IMG/VR virus record: IMGVR_UViG_3300037963_005153
Span: 1 to 24,649 of that record
Reading direction: 5' to 3' (one strand)
Length of the DNA stretch: 24,649 nt
From: a virus
Positions 14,264-22,806 of the stretch are shown here, piece by piece; the stretch's first letter is position 1, and each line of letters opens with the position of its first letter. The notes below the pieces were generated by a model, which worked only from the letters and a program-made list of their open reading frames with translations, was not told the DNA's origin and did no database searches. The position numbers were made by a program, and so were the translations under genes.

Positions 14264-17200
14264 ATGGGTCTTTCCAGATTAGATAATTTTCTTAAGTCTT
14301 CCAGAGGAACGATTCTTTATGTGAATCCAAATGATTTGGATGCGACTGACAGCATAGAAAATCAGGGCAATTCGCTGACACGCCCCTTTAAAACTATTCA
14401 GCGAGCTCTCATTGAAGCATCAAGATTTTCATATCAAAGAGGGTTGAATAATGATAGATTTGGAAAAACCACAATCTTACTATATCCCGGTGATCATATT
14501 GTAGATAATAGACCGGGATATATTCCAGATGGAGTAAATCTCTATAGGACAAGAAGTGGTGCAATAACCAATGACTTACCTCCATATGATCTCACTTCTA
14601 ACCTAAGTTTAGAATCTCCAGAAAACGAACTATTTAAACTTAACAGTATCCACGGTGGAGTAATTGTTCCCCGTGGTACTTCTATCGTAGGTTTAGACCT
14701 TCGTAAAACTAAAGTTAGACCTAAGTATGTTCCTGACCCAGAGAACGATAATATTGAAAGATCTGCTCTGTTTAGAATTACTGGTGCCTGTTACTTCTGG
14801 CAGTTCACCATGTTTGATGCAGATCCAAATGGAGTCTGTTATAAGGACTATACTAAGAACCAATTTGTCCCCAACTTCTCTCATCATAAACTTACTTGTT
14901 TTGAGTATGCAGACGGCACGAATAATGTAAGTATTAGTGATACTTTCCAGACGTACTCTACAAATCGTACTGACCTGGATATGTATTATGAAAAGGTCAG
15001 CCTTGTTTATGGTCAGTCCTCTGGTCGTGCAATTTCACCAGATTATCCAAGTTCTGGACTTGACATTCAAGCAAAAATCGATGAACACCGTATTGTTGGT
15101 TCAACTGGCGCATCTGTTGGAATTACAAGTATTAAAGCAGGAGATGGCACCACATCCTCAACCACAATTACAGTTACTACCGCAACTGCTGTTCCTGGTT
15201 TAGACGTTGATACTCCTTTCCGTATTTCAAAGGTCACCGCCACTGGGTATAGTGGACAATTTGTTGTATCTGAAAAAGTTGATGATACCAATATTAAATA
15301 TCAAGTTCAAAATGACCCAGTAAATCCACTCCCATCAATTACAGGAGCAACACTACAATTACAATCTGATACCGTTACATCTGCATCACCATATATCTTT
15401 AACCTTTCCTTGAGATCAGTTTTTGGTATGTGTGGCATGCATGCTGATGGATCCAAAGCAACTGGATTCAAGTCAATGGTTGTGGCTCAATTTACTGGTA
15501 TCGGACTTCAGAAAGACGATAATGCATTTGTAAAGTATAATGCCACGACTGGAAACTATGAGGATAATACCGTAGCTGGTAATGAAACTCTAAGCACAGA
15601 TTCAAGAGCAGTTTATAAACCATCTTATAGAAACTTTCATATCAAGTGCTCCAATAACTCTGTTATTCAGGCAGTTTCTATCTTCGCTATTGGATATGCT
15701 GAGCACTTTGTATCAGAGAGTGGTGGAGACCAATCGATCACCAACTCTAACTCAAACTTTGGTGCCAAAGCTCTAATTGCAGATGGATTTAGAGAGCAAG
15801 CATTCACTCAAGATGATGTTGGTTACTTTACTCATGCTATTCCACCAAAAGAAATACCTTTAACTGAGACTGCGATTGAATTTGATGCGATTGATGTTCA
15901 TAAAACGGGTAGGGTTCCAAACGTAGGTATAGGATCCACTGGTAATCTTTATCTGTATGACAGAACTAACAAAGATGCCCCTCCAGAAAATGTTATTGAG
16001 GGATTTAGGGTTGGCGCAAAAACTAATGACACTCTCAAAGTTCTTGTATCTGCTGCTGGATCTGTAACTGAGTATGGAGCACGTATTGTAATGCCTAATT
16101 CTCAGTCAAGTGCTGAGAAGACATTCCTTGTAAACAGAAGTGCAACCGGTATCAATAGTATTGGTGTATTCAGTGAGGGTGGTGCGACTAATGTCATCAC
16201 TCTGACTGCAAATCACACCTTCTTAACTGGTGAAACCGTTCGTGTTATTAGTGATACTGGACAACTCCCTGATGGACTTGAGTCAAATCAAGTTTATCAT
16301 GCGATTGTAACTGGACTTGATGCAACTAATTTAAAACTTGCAAAGACGTTTAATGATGCTGTTAATGGAAATGCAATTTCAATTAATGAAAAGGGTGGTA
16401 TTTTAAAAGTTAGCAGTAGAGTCACTGATAAAAATGCAGGTGATGTTGGTCACCCAGTTCAATACGATGATACCAATGGTCAGTGGTATATTAAAGTATC
16501 CACAGCAGCAACTGATAATACCATTTTCCCAGTTGTAGTTGGTGTTGGATCAACTGGTTTTGGAGTATCAACTCCGAGAACCTTCATTACTAGAAGAAAT
16601 GATAACAGAAATTCTACTGATACTCTGTATCGAATGAGATATGTTATTCCTGCTTCTTCTGGAGGAACAGTAGCAAGACCTCCTGTTGAAGGATTTATCA
16701 TTCAGGAATCTAATACGTCCATAGGATCATCCACTGCCGAAGTTCAAACATACTTTGGATCTGGCGAAATTTCAAATATCAATCAACAAAGAAACTTTAG
16801 ATTTATTGCAGATGCCACCTTCTCGGATGGTGCAAAGACTGCAAGTTTTGTCACTGAACTTCCTCACAATCTAACTGTTGGATCAAAAGTTCAAATCAAT
16901 AATGTGACCAGTGCAAATAATACCACTGGTGCTGGCAATTCTGGATTTAACCATACAACCATCGTTACAGGTATTTCCAGTTCTAAGATGTTTACCGTTG
17001 GTCTTGGAACCGATCCTGGTGCATTTAGTAATGATACTTCCACAAGAAATATCTCACTTCCATTCTTTAGGAAGAAAGAGTATGACGATACTCTGTATGT
17101 CTATAGAGTTGAAGAGGCACAAAAGTATGTAAGTGGTGATCAAGATGGTGTTTACTATCTCACCGTTGTTGGTGCAAACGAAAAACCAACTGTTTCTCCG

Positions 17201-20194
17201 TTTACCGATGAAAAATACTCTCAACCGGTCAAGTCACTCTTCCCACAAACTCAAAGAGATGAACCTGAATCCGACCCAATGGAGTCCCGCAGTTTTGCAA
17301 GGTCTTCCCTGATTGGCGATGTTGTAATTAATGACCCAAGAAAGAGTCTCACAAAAGAAGCAGCAAACAGATACTTTAAGGCAAATGACATTGGTATTGG
17401 TATTACCAATATTACTTCTTTTAGCGCAGACTCACACGTTGTCGAAACTACACTTGATCATGGTCTGAATAGAATTGTTACTTTGGGTATTACCAGCGCA
17501 GGTGCAGGATATGGATCTGCTAACACCACTCTTTATAATGCAACATTAGCAGGAACTGGACACACTACAACTGATGTAGGTAAGCATGGAACCGTTAAGA
17601 TTACCACAGGTTCTAGTGGTGAAATTACTGGAGTCACCGTCATGGATGGTGGTAGTGCATATGGCATTGGTAACTCTATGTTCGTTACGGGTGTTTCTAC
17701 TTACACTGGATTTAGTTCTGCTATTGTCACCGTCACTGGCATTTACAATAATGTTGGCGACACTCTAAGAATTAGTGGAGTTAATTCTGAGGGATTTGCT
17801 GACTACAATCAACTTTATAGAATTGCTGATGTTGTTGTTGGCGCTGCTACTACACTTTTAGTTGCTCCTGCTGAATCTGTCGGTGGATTTACAACTACTG
17901 GTATTGGTGCAACTGCTGCAACTGGATCATTTGCACAATTAACTGGTGAATCTGTATCAGTTGATACTCTCGTATATAATAATAATGTTGGAATTGCAAC
18001 CTTAACCACTGATGGTCAAAAACATGTATTCTCTGCTGGTCAAAGGATAAAAGTTACTGGAGCAACGAATACCAGATATAACGGATCATTTGTTGTATCT
18101 AAAGTTAATTCATTAACCCAATTTGAAGTAAAGGTTGGAGTTGCAACTAATATACTTACTGAGTCTTCCTCATCAATATTAGCATTCCATGAGGGTCTGT
18201 CTGCAAATGATGGAGTTATTACTGCAGATAATGAAAATCTAAACGGTAGGATGATTCCAGCATATGCAGGAATTACCACCACTATATCTTCAGCAATAAT
18301 CAATGCTACTAGTGATGAAATTAACATAACTCAAATCAATGACGTTGATATTAAGATTGGCGATTTCCTCTTAGTTGACGATGAAATTGTTAGAGTTAAG
18401 AAAACTGTAACCGGAAATCCAATTAATGTATTCCGTGGTGTTCTTGGAACAAGACCAACAATACATGCTATTAATTCTGTAATTAGAAGAATTAACGCAA
18501 ATCCAATTGAACTTAGAAGACACTCTATCAACAGAGCATCTGGACATACTTTTGAATATGTTGGATATGGTCCTGGCAACTATTCAACTGCTCTCCCCGA
18601 TAGACAAGATCGTTCTATCTCAGCAGATGAAGAACTTCTTGCACAGTCACTTAAGCGTCAGGGTGGAATTAACTTCTACACTGGTATGAATGACAGGGGT
18701 ATTTCATACTCTGGTAATAAGAAACTTAGCACGATTACCGGCCGTGAGGAAATTTTTGATACTCCATTCCAGACAATCGAAGGTGAGGACATCAGTGTTC
18801 TCCCAAGTCTGAACGTTGTTACTCCTGTAGAGGGTAGATTTGCTCGCTCAATCAACGTTGAGGGTGGTGCGGATAATAAGGTAGCATCCTCTTTCAACGG
18901 TCCCGTTATTGTTAATAATAAATTAACAGTAAATGCGGCTCTTGAATCTAACAACCTATTCCTTCAGGGTGATGCAACTGTTTCTAGAAAGTACACAGTT
19001 GGAATTGCAACTCCAAGTCTGGCAGGAAATCCAGGAGACTTAGTTTATAATGCTAACCCAAGTGAGGGTGATTATGTTGGTTGGATCTATAGTGTTCAAA
19101 ATGATTGGCGTCGTTTTGGTGCAACTAGTTTGTTCACCAATCAAAATGTTATGGTATTTGACCAGGTTGGGGTTGGAACAACCACGCCAGGTGCTGCCAC
19201 ATTTAAGGTAGGTGCTGGAACCACTCAACTTGTAGTTGATGGTGATGGTGTCGGTATTGGATCAACCGCAAATGGGGTCAAACTTCGCGTAGTCGGTGAC
19301 ACCAGAATTAGTGGAAATGTTGTTGCAGGAGTTGTCACTGGATCGTTCTTCCACGGTGATGGTTCTAATCTCACAGATGTTAACGTATCTGCTGCTGGTT
19401 GGACACAGGATTCTGGTGTTCTTTATAACACTAACCTTGGATCTGTTGGTATTGGAACGTCTGTATCTAGTATTAATCTAACAGTTGGAGATAGGCATGA
19501 AAATGTTGGTGCAGGTTTAAGTGTAAGTTTCCTTGTCCATGGAAACGCAATATTCTCAGGTCTTGTTACTTGTAGAGATTTCATCCCAGTCGGTGTTATT
19601 ACTGCAACATCATTTGACTTTGATAGTGGCACTGCCGACAATGTGAGCCCTAGCACTTCCGGTAGAATTAGAGCGGGTATTGCTACTCTAGGATATCTTA
19701 ATGTTGGAGTAGGAGGAACAATTATCACTACTACAGATACTGCCGGTGTTGGTCGAGTTGGTATTGGTTCCTCGGTTCCATCGGCTTTATTAGATATTGA
19801 CGGAAGGGCATTCTTCAAGACATACTCTGAAAGAGTGGGTGCTGTTACTCTTGCTGCAGAAGTTGGTACGGTTGACCTTTCAGAAGCACAGACATTTATT
19901 TGCACTGCAACTTCTAATATTACTCACTTTACCCTGAAAAATGTTCCTTCTGGTTCAACATCATTTACAATTAAAGTTGAACAAGATTCTACTGGAAGTC
20001 GAAGTATAGATATAGATGACTTCCGAAATGTTGGCGGAACAGCAATTCCAGTCTTCTGGCCAGGTGGAGTTGTTCCAACTCCAACAACCACAGCAAGTAG
20101 ATCTGATATGTACTCATTTAAGATCTTTAATGGTGATACTCCAACATCATCCGGTCTCTACGGAGTCGTAGGCGGTCAAAACTTCCAGAACTGA
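14264..20194 (+). CDS. Very large tail/baseplate-fibre structural protein
   Basis: A 1976-residue protein. The N terminus (SRLDNFLKSSRGTILYVNPNDLD, then NSLTRPFKTIQRALIEASRF) resembles the opening of right-handed beta-helix (pectate-lyase-like) phage proteins. The middle is a long series of beta-rich segments with Gly/Thr-Ser repeats (for example LGITSAGAGYGSAN near residue 1070). From about residue 1590 a fibre-type tail follows: GNPGDLVYNANPSEGDYVGW, then GIGSTANGVKLRVVGDTRIS and FFHGDGSNLTDVN modules, which also resemble the gene at 22807. Proteins with this start are, to my recollection, present in most T4-like cyanophages as virion structural proteins. The role is likely peripheral baseplate or fibre. 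No SD is evident. Two stops (TGA TAA) end it, six bases before the next gene. Confidence 0.7.
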   Translation: MGLSRLDNFLKSSRGTILYVNPNDLDATDSIENQGNSLTRPFKTIQRALIEASRFSYQRGLNNDRFGKTTILLYPGDHIVDNRPGYIPDGVNLYRTRSGAITNDLPPYDLTSNLSLESPENELFKLNSIHGGVIVPRGTSIVGLDLRKTKVRPKYVPDPENDNIERSALFRITGACYFWQFTMFDADPNGVCYKDYTKNQFVPNFSHHKLTCFEYADGTNNVSISDTFQTYSTNRTDLDMYYEKVSLVYGQSSGRAISPDYPSSGLDIQAKIDEHRIVGSTGASVGITSIKAGDGTTSSTTITVTTATAVPGLDVDTPFRISKVTATGYSGQFVVSEKVDDTNIKYQVQNDPVNPLPSITGATLQLQSDTVTSASPYIFNLSLRSVFGMCGMHADGSKATGFKSMVVAQFTGIGLQKDDNAFVKYNATTGNYEDNTVAGNETLSTDSRAVYKPSYRNFHIKCSNNSVIQAVSIFAIGYAEHFVSESGGDQSITNSNSNFGAKALIADGFREQAFTQDDVGYFTHAIPPKEIPLTETAIEFDAIDVHKTGRVPNVGIGSTGNLYLYDRTNKDAPPENVIEGFRVGAKTNDTLKVLVSAAGSVTEYGARIVMPNSQSSAEKTFLVNRSATGINSIGVFSEGGATNVITLTANHTFLTGETVRVISDTGQLPDGLESNQVYHAIVTGLDATNLKLAKTFNDAVNGNAISINEKGGILKVSSRVTDKNAGDVGHPVQYDDTNGQWYIKVSTAATDNTIFPVVVGVGSTGFGVSTPRTFITRRNDNRNSTDTLYRMRYVIPASSGGTVARPPVEGFIIQESNTSIGSSTAEVQTYFGSGEISNINQQRNFRFIADATFSDGAKTASFVTELPHNLTVGSKVQINNVTSANNTTGAGNSGFNHTTIVTGISSSKMFTVGLGTDPGAFSNDTSTRNISLPFFRKKEYDDTLYVYRVEEAQKYVSGDQDGVYYLTVVGANEKPTVSPFTDEKYSQPVKSLFPQTQRDEPESDPMESRSFARSSLIGDVVINDPRKSLTKEAANRYFKANDIGIGITNITSFSADSHVVETTLDHGLNRIVTLGITSAGAGYGSANTTLYNATLAGTGHTTTDVGKHGTVKITTGSSGEITGVTVMDGGSAYGIGNSMFVTGVSTYTGFSSAIVTVTGIYNNVGDTLRISGVNSEGFADYNQLYRIADVVVGAATTLLVAPAESVGGFTTTGIGATAATGSFAQLTGESVSVDTLVYNNNVGIATLTTDGQKHVFSAGQRIKVTGATNTRYNGSFVVSKVNSLTQFEVKVGVATNILTESSSSILAFHEGLSANDGVITADNENLNGRMIPAYAGITTTISSAIINATSDEINITQINDVDIKIGDFLLVDDEIVRVKKTVTGNPINVFRGVLGTRPTIHAINSVIRRINANPIELRRHSINRASGHTFEYVGYGPGNYSTALPDRQDRSISADEELLAQSLKRQGGINFYTGMNDRGISYSGNKKLSTITGREEIFDTPFQTIEGEDISVLPSLNVVTPVEGRFARSINVEGGADNKVASSFNGPVIVNNKLTVNAALESNNLFLQGDATVSRKYTVGIATPSLAGNPGDLVYNANPSEGDYVGWIYSVQNDWRRFGATSLFTNQNVMVFDQVGVGTTTPGAATFKVGAGTTQLVVDGDGVGIGSTANGVKLRVVGDTRISGNVVAGVVTGSFFHGDGSNLTDVNVSAAGWTQDSGVLYNTNLGSVGIGTSVSSINLTVGDRHENVGAGLSVSFLVHGNAIFSGLVTCRDFIPVGVITATSFDFDSGTADNVSPSTSGRIRAGIATLGYLNVGVGGTIITTTDTAGVGRVGIGSSVPSALLDIDGRAFFKTYSERVGAVTLAAEVGTVDLSEAQTFICTATSNITHFTLKNVPSGSTSFTIKVEQDSTGSRSIDIDDFRNVGGTAIPVFWPGGVVPTPTTTASRSDMYSFKIFNGDTPTSSGLYGVVGGQNFQN

Positions 20195-20200
20195 TAAAAA

Positions 20201-22759
20201 ATGGAAAATAATTTTCTTAGAAGGATTCCAACAGACATTGATCTTAATGGACCAGTTCTGGCATATACAACACAACCAAGTGATGCCACTAAAAATAGAG
20301 GAGAAAGCGTAACTTTTACAGTTGTAGCGGAAGCAACATTTCCAGGTAATACTGGAGCTGATGATAGTGGCACTATTGCTTTCCAATGGTATGAAGGTGA
20401 AGGACAAGCATTAACTAATGGTGGTAATATTAGTGGTGCAACGTCAGCATCACTCTCTATTAGTGACTTAGATACTCCTGCCGATAACGGGAGAAATTTT
20501 TATTGTGAAATATCATATACTGCAGGGGATGAGTATGATTCTACCGATAAAGGAACAGGAACTGCTATTAATGAACCACTGAAATCTTCTGTAGTAACTC
20601 TCAGCATGAATCCTTTGCTTGAGATTGTTTCGCAACCATCAAATGCTACGGTTTATACAAACGTTGCTGCAACACATACTATTAGTGCTAAACTCACTGA
20701 TAATTCTGGTGAAGTAACATATCAATGGTATGTTGGTGTTGAAAATGCTACCCCTACTCTAGTAGAAAATAAAACTTACAGAACTCAAAATATTGAACGT
20801 GAAACGATTACTGTAATTGATGAGGATTTTGTCACTGATACAAATTATTATTCTACTGGTAAAAGTTTTGGAACTGGTAATAGTAGTGTAAACATCCCAC
20901 CCACAGGATATAACGTAACTTTTACGGTTGCTGGTGCTGGTGGCGGTAACGGTGGATCTGATGCTAATGGTGGTGGCGGTCCAGGTGGCGGTGGTAGAAT
21001 TGGTAATTTTTCAATACCAAATTCACGAGCACGAGGTAGACAATTTAACTTCTGGATTGGATCACAAGGTGGCGGCGGTGGACGCGGAAACTTCCCCGCA
21101 TATGGTGGTCCCGGCGGTAGTTCAATAGCACCTGGTGGCCGCGGCGGTGGTGCCGGTCCTCGTGGTTGGTCTGGTGGTGGCGGCGGAGGCGGTGGTGCCT
21201 CTGGTGTTTTACGTGATAATGGTCTTTTGCTTGCCGTCTGTGGCGGTGGAGGAGGCGGTGGCGGCGGCTCTTTGAACAGAGGAGGTTCTGGCGGACAAGT
21301 TGCTCGTGGACTTAGTGGTAGTCCATTTACATCATCAATTCCTACCTCTTCAGGTAATAGGGGTGAGGATCAGCACGACGACGGTGGTGGCGGTGGTGGT
21401 GCCGGTGGTGGAGTTTCTCCCGCAAGAAGTGGCGGTAGACACGGACATGATAACAGTAATGGTGGCGGTGGAGGAGAAGGTGGTCGTTCTGGATATAGAT
21501 CTGATTATATAAGTTTCACTGGATCTCCTGGTAATAATAGAGGTCAAGGATATGGCAGTATAAATTATCAGTATACAACCTCAACCACAAGACCAGTTAA
21601 AACCCCAAGAGAAGTAATAAACGAAATAATAACATATCAAAATACGGTAATTAGTGGTCAAGGAACACCTACATTATCAATAAAATCAGATAATGCAGAG
21701 TTTAATAATACCAGAAGCGTATATTGTGTAGTTTCTAATTCCACAGCGTCAAACTCTCCACTAACAAGCGATACGGTAACTTCGTCAGTTACTGATCCAA
21801 CACAGCAAGATAGAATTATAATTGAAACAATATCTGCTGACGGAACAGTAAATATTCAAGAAGTAAATCTTTTGAATGGAGAGGAAGAGATTAAATCAGG
21901 ATCCTCAACTGGAACTGGTGAAGGTGGATACCTTTATAGCATATATGCACCAGATAAAGACATTGAGATAGAAATGGATCTTTTTGGTGGCAAAGGTAGA
22001 GATTATCGTAATGGTAAAGTAGGTGGTGAAGGTGGATATTCTAGAATTAAATTTACTTTGGACAGAAATATCGAATATGTTATTGCAGGATTAAATAGTT
22101 CTATCAATACTCCATTCATTTATAGGGGAGCAAACTTACTTGCTGTAGTTGGTGGAGGAGGTGATGCTGGACTTAATGGTAACGGTGGTAGAGGTGGTGG
22201 AATTGGATTATCTGGTGAACAGGGAAGAAATATTGGTGGTTTACCAGGTGATAGAGTTGCTGAAGGCACTCTGGGTGCTAACGGAATTTGGAGTAGATTA
22301 ATAGACCCTCCCACAGGTGTTTATGCTGGTGATTCTCAAGTTGATATTACTAGCACATCGGGTGGACGAACAATAAAATGTACAAAGGGAGATTATTGGG
22401 CAACACAAGGGAAGACCGCATGTGAATCTGTTAATGCATTGGATCAATCACTAAAATTTAGAATGGCTAATGGAGATGAAGTATCTGCTACTGCTGCTTT
22501 AGGTTTTAGAGGATATAAAGATGGTTATGCAATTCAACATACTGGTGGTTTAGGTAGAATGAATGGTAGAACAGACTCTGAGATAGGTCCACCCAATCAT
22601 GCAAATGGCGGAAATGGAGCAACCGGAGGTTCGGGTGGAATTGGATATTCTAGTGCTGGCGGTGGATCAGGATATTCAAATGGATCTGTCGAAGTTGTTG
22701 ACACTCAACTTGGAGGAAGCAACTCCTCTAAAGCTACAGTCTTCATAAGACGTGTTTGA
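20201..22759 (+). CDS. Ig-like/glycine-rich putative adhesin
   Basis: An 852-residue protein. Residues ~20-137 are an Ig-like domain (FQWYEGEG ... ISGATSASLSISDLD ... NFYCEIS). Residues ~142-187 begin a second one (VTYQWYVGVEN), and its remaining strands appear only at ~484-532 (ISGQGTPTLSIKSD, VYCVVSN). Between them, ~235-455, lies a Gly-rich domain with runs of up to nine Gly. A second Gly-rich domain fills ~538-852; both share a LLAV(C/V)GGGG segment. Such polyglycine domains form receptor-binding tips in T-even-like gp38 adhesins; that function here is inference. GGT/GGC runs raise local GC. It lies six bases after the 1976-residue gene, so the two are probably co-transcribed. I propose a host-recognition tip. 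Confidence 0.7.
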   Translation: MENNFLRRIPTDIDLNGPVLAYTTQPSDATKNRGESVTFTVVAEATFPGNTGADDSGTIAFQWYEGEGQALTNGGNISGATSASLSISDLDTPADNGRNFYCEISYTAGDEYDSTDKGTGTAINEPLKSSVVTLSMNPLLEIVSQPSNATVYTNVAATHTISAKLTDNSGEVTYQWYVGVENATPTLVENKTYRTQNIERETITVIDEDFVTDTNYYSTGKSFGTGNSSVNIPPTGYNVTFTVAGAGGGNGGSDANGGGGPGGGGRIGNFSIPNSRARGRQFNFWIGSQGGGGGRGNFPAYGGPGGSSIAPGGRGGGAGPRGWSGGGGGGGGASGVLRDNGLLLAVCGGGGGGGGGSLNRGGSGGQVARGLSGSPFTSSIPTSSGNRGEDQHDDGGGGGGAGGGVSPARSGGRHGHDNSNGGGGGEGGRSGYRSDYISFTGSPGNNRGQGYGSINYQYTTSTTRPVKTPREVINEIITYQNTVISGQGTPTLSIKSDNAEFNNTRSVYCVVSNSTASNSPLTSDTVTSSVTDPTQQDRIIIETISADGTVNIQEVNLLNGEEEIKSGSSTGTGEGGYLYSIYAPDKDIEIEMDLFGGKGRDYRNGKVGGEGGYSRIKFTLDRNIEYVIAGLNSSINTPFIYRGANLLAVVGGGGDAGLNGNGGRGGGIGLSGEQGRNIGGLPGDRVAEGTLGANGIWSRLIDPPTGVYAGDSQVDITSTSGGRTIKCTKGDYWATQGKTACESVNALDQSLKFRMANGDEVSATAALGFRGYKDGYAIQHTGGLGRMNGRTDSEIGPPNHANGGNGATGGSGGIGYSSAGGGSGYSNGSVEVVDTQLGGSNSSKATVFIRRV

Positions 22760-22763
22760 ATCT

Positions 22764-22771
22764 TATAAATA
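22764..22771 (+). promoter_or_regulatory. T4 late promoter, perfect TATAAATA
   Basis: TATAAATA is identical to the T4 late consensus recognised through the gp55-type sigma factor. It lies 35 bases before the ATG of the last gene, which also has a purine-rich SD (GGGGGAG, ~22789-22795). The best late-promoter match in the window. Confidence 0.75.
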
Positions 22772-22806
22772 ATAAAAAGAAATAAGTAGGGGGAGAGTGA
22801 ACCCGA

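Noticed and set aside
20930-21490. CRISPR or tandem-repeat array in the GGT/GGC-rich stretch
   Set aside because: No regular repeat-spacer unit; the repetition follows from glycine codons in a continuous reading frame.
20928-21547. Alternative frames through the Gly-rich DNA on both strands
   Set aside because: GGT/GGC runs lack stops in several frames, so long chance frames are expected; they give low-complexity Val or Thr-rich proteins.
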